From JAHECQ01 sp963775125 (GTDB lineage: Bacteria; Actinomycetota; Acidimicrobiia; Acidimicrobiales; SZUA-35), in NCBI GenBank assembly GCA_963775125.1, contig CAVZHQ010000005.1, positions 186,001 through 250,000 on the forward strand: a stretch of DNA of 64,000 nucleotides, given 5' to 3'. Made by a program: the position numbers and the translations under genes. Within the stretch, counting starts at the first letter, position 1. Each line of letters begins with the position of its first letter. Under the pieces are notes generated by a model. It ran no database searches, was not told the origin of the DNA, and saw only the letters and a list, made by a program, of their open reading frames with translations. Shown one piece after another: positions 31,014 to 39,690 of this stretch.

Positions 31014-32091
31014 GTGCTCGAACGTGTCCAGGGTCTCGAAGATGAATTCAGGGAACTCGAGGCGCGTCTGGGTGATCCTGCGGTGGCCTCGGACAACAAG
31101 CGCTTCGTCCAACTGACTCGGCGGTACCGGGAGCTGGGCGAGATCGTCGAGGTAGGTCGGCGCCTTCAATCGATGCACGACGACCGATCGGTCGCTCAGA
31201 TGCTTCTCGCTGAAGCCGACGCCTCAGAACGGGACGAGCTGCGCTCGGAGCTTGCACTGGCCGAAGAAGGCATCGAGGCGGCCGAGCAAGATCTTCGACT
31301 CCTCCTCCTGCCCAAGGATCCGAATGACGGCCGGAACGTGATCGTCGAGATCCGAGGAGCTGAGGGTGGCGAGGAGGCCAACCTCTTTGCCCGAGACCTG
31401 TTCGAGATGTACCAGGGATACGCAGAGCGGCAAGGCTGGAAGTTCGAGGTGATCAATTCGCAACGGTCCGATCTCGGTGGCTTCTCCGACGTCACGTTCA
31501 TCCTTCAAGGCGACGGCGCCTGGACCCGCATGAAGTTCGAGGCGGGGCCGCATCGCGTGCAGCGGGTGCCGGTCACCGAGTCCCAAGGCCGCATTCACAC
31601 CTCGTCTGCCACTGTCTCGGTGCTGCCCGAGGCCGATGAGGTCGATGTTGCCATCGATCAGAACGACCTCCAGATCGACACCTTTCGGTCATCGGGCGCA
31701 GGCGGCCAGCACGTCAACACCACCGACTCGGCCGTCCGCCTCACCCACTTGCCGACCGGCATCGTCGTGTCGATGCAGGATGAGAAGAGCCAGCTGCAGA
31801 ACCGGGCCCGGGCGTTGGTGGTGTTGCGCTCTCGGCTTGTTGCAGGCCGAACAGGAACGTCAGCAAGCCGAGGCGTCGGCAACGCGCCGAGACCAGATCG
31901 GTGGCGGCGGCCGCTCGGAGAAGATCCGCACCTACAACTACAAGGAGAACCGCGTGACCGATCACCGCATCGGCCTGACGGTCTACAAACTCGACAAGGT
32001 GCTCGAAGGCGAACTGGATGAGTTCAGCGACGCGCTCGTGCACGAGGAGCGCGCCCGCCAACTCCAGGACGAGGCCGGCGCGGCACAATGA
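31014..32091 (+). CDS. prfA: peptide chain release factor 1, frameshifted
   Basis: The two frames join to about 358 residues, the normal RF1 length. Diagnostic features are the helical domain 1, RGAEGGEEANLFARDL, the tripeptide region RVPVTESQGRIHTSSATV with PVT (the RF1 stop-codon reader type), and GAGGQHVN with the catalytic GGQ. RF1 reads UAA and UAG. The frame breaks after LRSR near 31836-31841. Dropping one base from CTTGTTGCAG restores LLQAEQERQQAEASATRRDQIGGGGRSEKIRTYN. An error is more likely than a pseudogene. prmC, whose product methylates this GGQ, follows. Confidence 0.92.
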
Positions 32092-32121
32092 AGGGGACAG
32101 CGTCGTGAGAGGGTCGGTGGA

Positions 32122-33015
32122 ATGACCGGCACGATCGCGTGGAGTGAACTGCTTGCCGAGGCCCAGCAGCGGCTGGAGGCCACTGGCTTCGACGGCTCGC
32201 AGGCCCAGCGTGAGGCGCGCTGGATCGTCGAGGAGGCGTCCGGGTTCGAGGGCGTCGAGTTCCACGGTGGCCTGAAGGAGCTTGCGACCGTCAAGGGCGT
32301 CGGCCGGTTCGACCGAATGCTGACCCGTCGTACCGCAGGCGAGCCGATCCAGTACGTGCTCGGCCACTGGCCGTTCCGGAACCTCGATCTGATGGTCGAT
32401 CGTCGGGTTCTCATCCCGCGGCCCGAGACCGAGGTCGTCGCCGGGGCAGCCCTCGACGAACTCCGTCGGTTGAAGGGGGTGGTGGCCCACCCCTTGGCTG
32501 CCGATCTGGGCACGGGGAGCGGGGCGATCGGGCTGTCGCTCGCAGCAGAACACCCGACGGTCCGGGTCTGGCTGAGCGAGCGTTCTGCGGAAGCTCTGGA
32601 AGTGGCGCGGGCAAATCTCGCCGGCCTCGGTCGCCCTGCCGCTCGAGTCAACATCGTCGAGGGGTCCTGGTTCGAACCGTTCGGGCCGGACCTGCTCGGA
32701 CAGTTCTCGGTCATCGTCTCCAACCCTCCCTACGTGCCGGCGGGCGTGCCGCTCGAGCCCTCGGTCGCCGACTGGGAACCCCACGCTGCGCTCTACGCAG
32801 GGGACTCCGGGCTCGATGATCTCCTGCACCTGGTCGCCGCAGCGCCGGCTTGGCTCCGACCCGAAGGTGCACTGGTGCTGGAACTGTCGCCCGAACAGGC
32901 CGAGGCCGTGCGGGTCGAAGCGCTTGCTCGTTTCGTCGAAGCCCACATCGTTCACGACCTCACCGGTCGGCCCCGAGCGGTCGTCGCTCGCCATCCGGGG
33001 GACGCGAGCAGATAG
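32122..33015 (+). CDS. prmC: release factor glutamine methyltransferase
   Basis: This 297-residue SAM-dependent enzyme methylates the GGQ glutamine of RF1 and RF2. It has the N-terminal helical domain (about 1-85) with GEPIQYVLGHWPF, the RRVLIPRPETE segment, the SAM-binding DLGTGSGAIGLSLA and the catalytic VSNPPYVP. It directly follows prfA, its substrate's gene, as in many bacteria. Confidence 0.95.
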   Translation: MTGTIAWSELLAEAQQRLEATGFDGSQAQREARWIVEEASGFEGVEFHGGLKELATVKGVGRFDRMLTRRTAGEPIQYVLGHWPFRNLDLMVDRRVLIPRPETEVVAGAALDELRRLKGVVAHPLAADLGTGSGAIGLSLAAEHPTVRVWLSERSAEALEVARANLAGLGRPAARVNIVEGSWFEPFGPDLLGQFSVIVSNPPYVPAGVPLEPSVADWEPHAALYAGDSGLDDLLHLVAAAPAWLRPEGALVLELSPEQAEAVRVEALARFVEAHIVHDLTGRPRAVVARHPGDASR

Positions 33016-33028
33016 CCTCGGCTACCTC

Positions 33029-33466
33029 ATGCGCGTCGTACTTGGTTCCGATCATGCAGGTCTCCGGCTGAAGCAAGCGGTCGCAGCCCACCTCGAGCAG
33101 GCCGGCCACGAGGTCGTCGACGTCGGCACCCACACCACCGAGTCGGTCGACTATCCCGACTTCGGCGCCGCCGTAGGTCGAGCGGTGGTCGGCGGCGAGG
33201 GCATCCTCGGCGTCGCGATCTGCGGCAGCGGTATCGGCATCTGCATTGCCGCCAACAAGGTCGCCGGCGTGCGAGCGGCCACCGTGCATGACGTCACGTC
33301 GGCCCGGATGACGCGGCTTCACAACGACGCCAATGTCATGTGCCTCGGCGAACGGTTCACGGGCGAGCAAGTGGCGCTTGACGCCGTCGACATCTTCCTT
33401 TCCACCCCCTTCGAAGGCGGGCGTCATGCCCGTCGAGTCGAGAAGATCGCAGCCCTCGAGGAGTAA
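33029..33466 (+). CDS. rpiB: ribose-5-phosphate isomerase B
   Basis: This 145-residue protein interconverts ribose-5-phosphate and ribulose-5-phosphate. The RpiB hallmarks are GSDHAGLRLKQAVAAHL, the catalytic region AICGSGIGICIAANKVAGVRAA, and the RLHNDANVMCLGERF phosphate loop. The Cys of CGSG is the probable general base. ATG 33029 gives the standard N-terminus. It lies 4 bp before glyA, so they are surely co-transcribed. Confidence 0.95.
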   Translation: MRVVLGSDHAGLRLKQAVAAHLEQAGHEVVDVGTHTTESVDYPDFGAAVGRAVVGGEGILGVAICGSGIGICIAANKVAGVRAATVHDVTSARMTRLHNDANVMCLGERFTGEQVALDAVDIFLSTPFEGGRHARRVEKIAALEE

Positions 33467-33470
33467 ACCC

Positions 33471-34709
33471 ATGCCTTGGCCAAACGTCGCCGACGATGCC
33501 GTGTTCGCGTTGATCGACCGGGAGGTCGAACGCCAGAACACGACACTCCAGCTGATCGCGTCCGAGAACTTCGCGTCGCCCGCAGTGATGGCCGCCACCG
33601 GTTCGGTGTTCACCAACAAGTACAGCGAGGGGTACCCCGGTCGCCGCTACTACGGCGGTAACCAGGTCGTCGACCAGGTCGAGTCCTTGGCGATCGAGCG
33701 GGTCAAAGCCCTCTTCGGGGCCGAGCACGCCAACGTGCAGCCCCACGCCGGCGCCAACGCCAACATGGCCGTCTATCAGGCGCTGCTGCAGCCCGGCGAC
33801 ACGGTGCTCGGTCTCAGCCTCGATCACGGCGGACACCTGACCCACGGTTCCCCGGTCAACGCGTCGGGAATGACGTACAACTTCATCGGATACCGGCTCA
33901 CCGGTAGCGACGAGCGCATCGACCTCGATCAGGTTCGCGAGCTGGCGCTTGCGCATCGACCCAAGATGATCGTCACGGGAGCCACCGCCTATCCGCGGAT
34001 CATCGACCCGGCTCCCTTCCGGGCGATTGCCGACGAGGTCGGCGCCTTGCTGATGTTCGATGCGGCCCACATCGCCGGTCTGATCGCCGGCGGGGTGCAT
34101 CCCAACCCGGTCGGCGTCGCCGACATCGTGACCTTCACCACCCACAAGACCATGCGCGGCCCGCGCGGGGGCTGCATCCTCAGTCGGGCCGATCTCGGCC
34201 CGGCCATCGACAAGGCCGTCTTCCCCGGCCAGCAGGGCGGGCCCCAGGAGCACGCCATCGCCGCCAAGGCGGTTGCATTCGCCGAAGCCGCGAGCCCCGA
34301 GTTCAGCACCTACGCGGCGCAGATCGTTCGCAACGCCGGAGCTTTGGCCGAGTCGCTGGCGGCCGAAGGTTTCCGCCTCGTCACCGGCGGCACCGACAAT
34401 CACCTGCTGCTCGTCGACCTCCGGCCCTTCGACGCCGAACTCACCGGTAAGGAAGCCCAAACGGTGCTCGACGCTGCGGGGATCACCCTCAATCGAAACG
34501 CCATCCCCGACGATCCTCGTTCGCCGTTCGTCACCTCGGGCATCCGGCTGGGTACCCCGGCAGTGACGACCCAGGGCATGGAGGAGAACCAGATGGCGAC
34601 GATCGGTCAGCTCATCGCCCGTACGTTGCGTCACCGGACCGACGAGTCGGAGGTGGCCGCTGTGCGCGAGGCGGTTGGCGTACTCTGCGAGCCCTTTGCT
34701 CCCTACTAG
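33471..34709 (+). CDS. glyA: serine hydroxymethyltransferase
   Basis: This 412-residue PLP enzyme converts serine and tetrahydrofolate to glycine and methylene-tetrahydrofolate. Key segments are LQLIASENFASPAVMAATGSVFTNKYSEGYPGRRYYGGN, HAGANANMAVYQALL, FDAAHIAGLIAGGVHPNP and the PLP-lysine site TTHKTMRGPRGG. ATG 33471 follows a GAGGAG site overlapping the rpiB stop. The pairing of rpiB with glyA recurs in many bacteria. Confidence 0.96.
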   Translation: MPWPNVADDAVFALIDREVERQNTTLQLIASENFASPAVMAATGSVFTNKYSEGYPGRRYYGGNQVVDQVESLAIERVKALFGAEHANVQPHAGANANMAVYQALLQPGDTVLGLSLDHGGHLTHGSPVNASGMTYNFIGYRLTGSDERIDLDQVRELALAHRPKMIVTGATAYPRIIDPAPFRAIADEVGALLMFDAAHIAGLIAGGVHPNPVGVADIVTFTTHKTMRGPRGGCILSRADLGPAIDKAVFPGQQGGPQEHAIAAKAVAFAEAASPEFSTYAAQIVRNAGALAESLAAEGFRLVTGGTDNHLLLVDLRPFDAELTGKEAQTVLDAAGITLNRNAIPDDPRSPFVTSGIRLGTPAVTTQGMEENQMATIGQLIARTLRHRTDESEVAAVREAVGVLCEPFAPY

Positions 34710-34712
34710 GGT
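34707..34712 (+). promoter_or_regulatory. -10 box (TAGGGT) of leaderless GlcNAc-1-P transferase gene
   Basis: TAGGGT overlaps the glyA TAG stop and ends 7 nt before ATG 34720. Confidence 0.5.
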
Positions 34713-34719
34713 TCCCGCC

Positions 34720-35940
34720 ATGCAACCCCTGGGAGCGCTGGTCGACGGAGCGCCCGCGACAGGAGCGGTGGTCTCGTCGGCCGCATTGTCCTCGCTTCCC
34801 CAGGCGGTTTCGTCCTACCTGGTGATTGCCGCGGTCGCAGCGCTCGTCACCGTGCTCACGGTCCCCATCTTTCGGGTCATCGCCTCCTCCCGGGGTCTGA
34901 TGGCCGAACCCGATGAGCGCCGAGCGCACGAGGCGCCGACGCCGGCGATCGGTGGGGGAGCGATGTACCTGGGTTTCCTGGTCGCCTTCGCCGTTGCCCG
35001 CCTGACAGGCTGGTTCAGCGATTCCTTCACCGACTCGACCGAACCGCTTGCCGTCGTCCTGGCGGCGACGGTGGCCTACCTCGTCGGGCTGATCGACGAT
35101 GTACGCGAACTGTCCGCTCCGGCCAAGACCGCAGGCTTGACGTTGGTCGGCGCGTTGCTCTTCGCCGGCGGCATCTCCATCATCTGGTTCCGGATCCCCT
35201 TCCTCGACCTCCTCCTGCTGCCGCTCGACCTGAGTTTCCTGATCACGGTGTTCTGGGTGTTCGGCATGGCCAACGCGGTGAACTTCATCGACGGGCTCGA
35301 CGGCCTTGCTGCCGGCATCGTCGCCATTGGCTCCGGGGCGTTCTTCCTCTACGCGATGCAGCTGCGCCGGGTCGATCTGCTGCTGCCCGGGAACATCGGT
35401 CCTCTGATTGCCGTGGTCATCCTCGGTATCTGCGTCGGGTTCCTCCCGTGGAACGTGCACCCGGCGAAGATCTTCATGGGCGACGGAGGAGCGCTCCTCC
35501 TGGGCAGCCTGCTCGCTGCGTCGACGATGGCGGTCGGAGGCCGGACCCCTGATCCGTTCAGCGGCCAGACGTTCTTCTTCTACGCACCGATCGTGATTCC
35601 ACTCGTGATTCTCGGAGTCCCGATCCTCGATACGGCGTTCGCCATCATCCGCCGGGCCACCCGTCGTCAAGGCCTGGCCACCGCCGATCGTGATCACCTG
35701 CACCACCGATTGATCCGCATGGGACACGGGCATCGTCGTTCGGTCGCCATCTTGTGGGCGTGGACCGCGCTGCTCTCCGCACTCGTGCTTTGGCCGGTGT
35801 ACAACGCCGGCAGTGGTGACGCCATCGTGCCCGCCGGGGTGTTCGCCTTGGCCGCACTGCTCTACATCTCGCTGCGCCCGGGCTCACGAGACGAGGATGA
35901 TCAACCCACTCAGGTTGCGCGAGGCCCGCACCCCGAATAG
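34720..35940 (+). CDS. WecA/MraY-family polyprenyl-phosphate GlcNAc-1-phosphate transferase
   Basis: This 406-residue protein has about ten membrane helices. Family motifs are the LGLIDDVRELSAPAK-like aspartate pair (VGLIDDVRELS), NAVNFIDGLDGLAAG, KIFMGDGGALLLGSL and the HHRLIRMGHGHRR loop that contacts the UDP-sugar in WecA-type enzymes. It would link a sugar phosphate to decaprenyl phosphate and start arabinogalactan, teichoic acid or polysaccharide synthesis. In actinobacteria this gene commonly precedes the ATP synthase operon. Confidence 0.9.
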   Translation: MQPLGALVDGAPATGAVVSSAALSSLPQAVSSYLVIAAVAALVTVLTVPIFRVIASSRGLMAEPDERRAHEAPTPAIGGGAMYLGFLVAFAVARLTGWFSDSFTDSTEPLAVVLAATVAYLVGLIDDVRELSAPAKTAGLTLVGALLFAGGISIIWFRIPFLDLLLLPLDLSFLITVFWVFGMANAVNFIDGLDGLAAGIVAIGSGAFFLYAMQLRRVDLLLPGNIGPLIAVVILGICVGFLPWNVHPAKIFMGDGGALLLGSLLAASTMAVGGRTPDPFSGQTFFFYAPIVIPLVILGVPILDTAFAIIRRATRRQGLATADRDHLHHRLIRMGHGHRRSVAILWAWTALLSALVLWPVYNAGSGDAIVPAGVFALAALLYISLRPGSRDEDDQPTQVARGPHPE

Positions 35941-35985
35941 GGTCAACGCCGCGCGGGCAACGGTGCTCGGTGCCCATTCTCGAAG

Positions 35986-35991
35986 TATCTA
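35986..35991 (+). promoter_or_regulatory. -10 box (TATCTA) for leaderless start of the ATP synthase operon
   Basis: TATCTA ends 7 nt before GTG 35999, the first codon of the operon's first gene. The geometry is the same as at argS and other leaderless genes here. No clear -35 was seen. Confidence 0.5.
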
Positions 35992-35998
35992 AACGCTC

Positions 35999-36331
35999 GT
36001 GGCCAATCGCCCTCCCCGTCCCTCCGAGTCATCGAACTCGAGCCCGTTCAGCGAGCAGCTGAGACAGTCTTCGGGCTCTTTTGAGATGGTGCTCAGCGTG
36101 GTGATCTTCGGCGGGCTCGGCTGGTACCTCGATCGTCGCTTCGGCACGAGGCCGTGGCTGGCCATCGTCTTCAGTCTCCTTGCCGCGTTCGGCTCGATTG
36201 CGTCGGTGTACTACCGATATCGCCATCAGGTCGACGAGCTCCGACGGGAGACCGAGGCCCTTCGGGTTCGTAAGTCCGGGGTCCGCCAATCCGAGCAATC
36301 GGGACGAGACCAGTTGGGAAGCGATCGGTGA
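35999..36331 (+). CDS. AtpZ/AtpI-like membrane protein
   Basis: This 110-residue protein has two membrane helices (MVLSVVIFGGLGWYLDRRFG and WLAIVFSLLAAFGSIASVYY) and a charged C-terminus, the AtpZ/AtpI plan. These proteins help assemble the c-ring or carry Mg or Ca next to the Fo sector. It starts at GTG 35999 and shares a GTGA overlap with the next gene, which is a second small operon-opening membrane protein. Confidence 0.8.
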   Translation: MANRPPRPSESSNSSPFSEQLRQSSGSFEMVLSVVIFGGLGWYLDRRFGTRPWLAIVFSLLAAFGSIASVYYRYRHQVDELRRETEALRVRKSGVRQSEQSGRDQLGSDR

Positions 36332-36795
36332 ACGACGTTCCCGTGCTCGGCCGACTCGAGGGCCCGTCGCCTGCGGCCGAAGTCGCCCGTGACATGGTGA
36401 AGCGCGGCCTACCACTTGTCCCGCTCGGCCTGATCATCGGCGCCCTCATCGACGGCTTCGACGGTGCCGTCTCCGTCGGCTACGGCATGATGATCGTCCT
36501 CGTCAACCTTCTGCTCTCGGCCGCGCTTCTGGCGTGGGCCTCAAAGATCTCCTTCGCCGCAGTGTCTGCGGCGGCGCTCGGCGGCTACGTGCTGCGCCTC
36601 GGTTTGGTGTTCGCTGCGGTCATGTTGGTCAAGGATCAATCGTGGATCGCGCTGATTCCGCTGGGAATCACTATCATCGTCACCCATCTGGGCCTTTTGG
36701 CCTGGGAGCTGAAGTATGTGTCGGCCTCACTCGCTTATCCCGGGTTGAAGCCGCGTCCCTCAGTTGCTCGGTCAGTCGCAACCACGCGACGCTGA
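36328..36795 (+). CDS. AtpI-like small membrane protein of the ATP synthase operon
   Basis: This 155-residue protein has four membrane helices and starts at GTG 36328, overlapping the AtpZ-like stop. It resembles the second small membrane protein found between atpZ and atpB in Actinobacteria. It has a short cytosolic N-terminus (VARDMVKRGLPLVPLG) and a basic C-terminus (KPRPSVARSVATTRR). Similarity is by position and topology, so the exact family name is uncertain. Confidence 0.7.
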   Translation: MNDVPVLGRLEGPSPAAEVARDMVKRGLPLVPLGLIIGALIDGFDGAVSVGYGMMIVLVNLLLSAALLAWASKISFAAVSAAALGGYVLRLGLVFAAVMLVKDQSWIALIPLGITIIVTHLGLLAWELKYVSASLAYPGLKPRPSVARSVATTRR

Positions 36796-36864
36796 CCGAG
36801 AAGGCGATCTCCGAAACCGAAACCCCGGCAAGTCTCTGACGAGCCACGAGCAAGGAGCACGCTG

Positions 36865-37626
36865 GTGTTCGCAGCCCTCCAGTTTCCCCCGATTGACAAC
36901 CTCGTCAAGTGGCCCGCCTACTTCGGCGACGGGCAGTTCTTTGCGTTCAACAAGATCGCGCTCATCAGCGTCCTGGCCGTCGTGATCCCCGCCATCTTGT
37001 TCCTCACGGCCAAGAAGGACCTCGTTCCTTCCGGTCTGCAGAACGTGGTCGAGAGCACGGTCGAGTTCGTCGAGAAGCAGGTGGTCCTCTCCGCCATCGG
37101 CCCCGACGGCCTCAAGTACCTGCCGCTGCTGCTCAGCATCTTCCTCTTCGTCTTCTTCGGCAACATCTTCGAAGTGATCCCGACGTTCCAGATGCCGGCC
37201 AACGCGCGTATGGCCAACCCGGTCGTGCTTGCAGCGGTCGCCTGGGTCACCTTCATCGGCGTCGGCATCAAGTCTCAGGGCTTCGGCGGATTCATGAAGT
37301 CGTCGTTGTTCCCCCCCGGCGTTCCCAAGGCCCTCTACCTCCTCGTCACGCCCATCGAGTTCCTTTCGACGTTCCTGCTCCGCCCCTTCGGTCTCGCCGT
37401 CCGTTTGTTCGCCAACATGCTCGCCGGTCACATCCTGCTCGTCACGTTCGGCGTGTTGTGCATCGCCCTCTGGCAGAAGACGGCTCTGGCCGCGGTCCTG
37501 CCGTTCAGTTTCGTGACGCTCGTCGGACTCACCGGCTTCGAGGTCATGGTCTCGGTCATCCAGGCGTTCGTGTTCTCGCTTCTGACCGCGGTGTACATCT
37601 CGCTGTCGATGCACGCCCACCACTAA
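36865..37626 (+). CDS. atpB: ATP synthase Fo subunit a
   Basis: This 253-residue membrane protein forms the proton half-channels. The essential arginine lies in LRPFGLAVRLFANMLAGHILL, and the C-terminal helix is FEVMVSVIQAFVFSLLTAVYISLS. GTG 36865 has an AAGGAG ribosome-binding site. The order atpB-E-F-F'-H-A-G-D-C follows. Confidence 0.95.
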   Translation: MFAALQFPPIDNLVKWPAYFGDGQFFAFNKIALISVLAVVIPAILFLTAKKDLVPSGLQNVVESTVEFVEKQVVLSAIGPDGLKYLPLLLSIFLFVFFGNIFEVIPTFQMPANARMANPVVLAAVAWVTFIGVGIKSQGFGGFMKSSLFPPGVPKALYLLVTPIEFLSTFLLRPFGLAVRLFANMLAGHILLVTFGVLCIALWQKTALAAVLPFSFVTLVGLTGFEVMVSVIQAFVFSLLTAVYISLSMHAHH

Positions 37627-37716
37627 GTCGATCCAAACCTCAAACCACTCTTGCCCGCGGGCAGGTCAACCAACCCGCTCCGTCAGGGAGCGACTGAAAC
37701 AGGAGAGCACCAACCA

Positions 37717-38013
37717 ATGAGCGTCCTCGCCCAAACTGCAGCTCAGGTCATCGAGCTGGCGACCGAAGCAACTGACACTGCGGCAAGCGACAAGGCCACT
37801 GCTGGTGCCTCGAGCGCCGGTTTCGCCTACGGCCTCGCCGCCATCGGCCCGGGTATCGGCATCGGCTACCTCGTCGGCCAGGCCGTGCAGGCCATGGCCC
37901 GTCAGCCCGAATCCGCCGGCCAGGTGCAGACCACCATGTTCCTCGGCATCGCCTTCACCGAGGCCCTCGCCCTCATCGGCTTCGTGGTGTTCATCCTCCT
38001 GAAGTTCGCCTGA
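37717..38013 (+). CDS. atpE: ATP synthase Fo subunit c
   Basis: The protein has 98 residues. ATG 37717 follows AGGAGAG. It is a two-helix hairpin: AAIGPGIGIGYLVGQAVQAMARQPE, then TTMFLGIAFTEALALIGFVVFILL, with the ion-binding Glu in TEALAL. No sodium-type ligand cluster is evident, so protons are expected. The N-terminal 30 residues before the first helix are longer than the usual 5-10. Confidence 0.94.
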   Translation: MSVLAQTAAQVIELATEATDTAASDKATAGASSAGFAYGLAAIGPGIGIGYLVGQAVQAMARQPESAGQVQTTMFLGIAFTEALALIGFVVFILLKFA

Positions 38014-38017
38014 TCCC

Positions 38018-38542
38018 GTGCTGAGCATCCTCGCAACCGAGGCGGCCGCCGAGCAGTCCAACCCGATTCTCCCGACTCTTGCGGAGACCTTCTGGGGGGC
38101 TGTGTGCTTCGCCGCCCTGTACCTCCTGGTGAAGATGGTCCTGCTTCCGCCGGTCAAGAAGGTCATGACCGAGCGGGCCGAACAGGTTCGCTCGAACCTC
38201 GACGCCGCCGATCGGGCACGCAGCGCAGCGGGTTCCGCCGCGGGTGACGTCCACGATCAGTTGGCCGATGTCCGGACCGAAGCAGCGCAGATCATCGACG
38301 CAGCACGGGCTGAGGCCGAGGCCGAACGCAGCCGCATCATCGGCGCTGCCGATGCCGAGGTCGCGGCGCTCAAGGCCGAAGCGGAGACCGAGATCACTGC
38401 CGCCCGGGCCAACGCGCTCAGCGGAGTCGGACCACAGGTCGCCGAACTGGCAACCAGCGCAGCGTCTCAGGTGATGGGTCGCACCGTCGAATTGTCCGCA
38501 GCCCGGCCCCTGGTCGAGCGCTACCTGAACAACCCGAACTGA
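38018..38542 (+). CDS. atpF: ATP synthase Fo subunit b
   Basis: This 174-residue protein has one N-terminal membrane helix (FWGAVCFAALYLLVKMVLLPPV) and a long Ala/Glu-rich coiled-coil. It starts at GTG 38018, 5 bp after atpE. With the next gene it supplies the two different stalk polypeptides (b and b'). Confidence 0.92.
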   Translation: MLSILATEAAAEQSNPILPTLAETFWGAVCFAALYLLVKMVLLPPVKKVMTERAEQVRSNLDAADRARSAAGSAAGDVHDQLADVRTEAAQIIDAARAEAEAERSRIIGAADAEVAALKAEAETEITAARANALSGVGPQVAELATSAASQVMGRTVELSAARPLVERYLNNPN

Positions 38543-38549
38543 GGGATGC

Positions 38550-39077
38550 ATGCTGACGATCCTCGCCTCCGAAGCACCGAACGGTAAACACCTCGCCGGT
38601 GACCTGAACGAGGTCTACTGGGGCTCGGCCGCCTTCGTCGTCCTGATGGCGTTGCTGGTCTGGAAGGCCGGGCCCGCCATCAAGAAGGTCATGGCCGGTC
38701 GTACCGAGCGCATTCGACGTGACCTGGCCGAGGCCAAGGCTGCCCGCGACGAAGCCGAGGCCGCCCTGTCGGCGTCCACGGCCGACCTTCCCGATGTCGA
38801 TGCCGAGGCCGACCGCATTCGGACCGAAGCCGACGAAACCGCAGTCCGTCTGAAGGCCAGCATCATCGAGCGTGCCCACGCCGACGCTGCCGCCCAGAAG
38901 GAACGAGCGGTGGTCGATGTCGAGACCATGAAGCACCAGGCCCTCGCCGACCTCCGTGAGGAAGTCGGTCGGCTCACCCGTGGCGCTACCGAAGCTGTCG
39001 TCGCCGACAGCCTCGATGACGCCGCTCACGTTGACCTGATCGAGAACTACATCACCCAGGTCGGTCAGCTCCGCTGA
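38550..39077 (+). CDS. ATP synthase Fo second b-type subunit (b')
   Basis: This 175-residue protein has the same plan as the preceding b subunit: one membrane helix (VYWGSAAFVVLMALLVWKAG), then an Ala/Glu/Arg helix. The two share little sequence beyond that. A heterodimeric b/b' stator is known from photosynthetic bacteria and some other lineages. Here the two genes are 7 bp apart. It is a separate protein from delta, unlike the b-delta fusion of mycobacteria. Confidence 0.88.
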   Translation: MLTILASEAPNGKHLAGDLNEVYWGSAAFVVLMALLVWKAGPAIKKVMAGRTERIRRDLAEAKAARDEAEAALSASTADLPDVDAEADRIRTEADETAVRLKASIIERAHADAAAQKERAVVDVETMKHQALADLREEVGRLTRGATEAVVADSLDDAAHVDLIENYITQVGQLR

Positions 39078-39097
39078 CCGTCCTCGACGGAGACCCA

Positions 39098-39622
39098 ATG
39101 TCTGACGCAACAACCGGCTACGCCCGAGCGCTCCTTGAAGTAGCCCAAGCCGACGGCAACCTCGACGTTGTCAAGAGCGAACTCGCGGCGGTGGCCCAGG
39201 CCGTCGACGCCAACGAGGGGCTGCGTTCCTCGTTGTCCGACCGTCTGCTGCCGGCCGCGGTCCGCGGGCAGATCATCGACGACGTCCTGGCCCACAAGGT
39301 GTCCGACACCACTCGGGGCCTCGTCGCCCTCATCGCCACCTCGGGTCGCGGCGCGCAACTCTCCGAGATCGTGAACAGCTTCGCCGCAGCGGCGGCGGCC
39401 GGCAGCGGCAAGTCCCTCGCGACGGTCCGCTCGGCGGTTCCGCTGAGCGACGATCAGCAGCGCCGCCTCGCCGCAGCCCTCGCACAGTCCACCGGATCCG
39501 AAGTCGACCTCCAAGTCATCATCGATCCCTCCGTCGTCGGCGGCGCGGTCACCACCATCGGTGACACGGTCATCGATGGTTCGCTTCGTACCCGCCTGAA
39601 CAAGATGCGCGAGGTCATCTGA
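39098..39622 (+). CDS. atpH: ATP synthase F1 subunit delta
   Basis: This 174-residue protein has the N-terminal helical bundle that binds alpha (TTGYARALLEVAQADGNLDVVKSELAAV) and the C-terminal domain with the conserved IDPSVVGGAVTTIGDTVIDGSLRTRLNKMREVI. It is of normal length and is not fused to b. Confidence 0.94.
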   Translation: MSDATTGYARALLEVAQADGNLDVVKSELAAVAQAVDANEGLRSSLSDRLLPAAVRGQIIDDVLAHKVSDTTRGLVALIATSGRGAQLSEIVNSFAAAAAAGSGKSLATVRSAVPLSDDQQRRLAAALAQSTGSEVDLQVIIDPSVVGGAVTTIGDTVIDGSLRTRLNKMREVI

Positions 39623-39690
39623 CCGGGTCCGCCCGATCAGATCCACTCGCCCCTGTCGCCGAGCAGAAACCCAGAGAGAAGATTTTCAAG

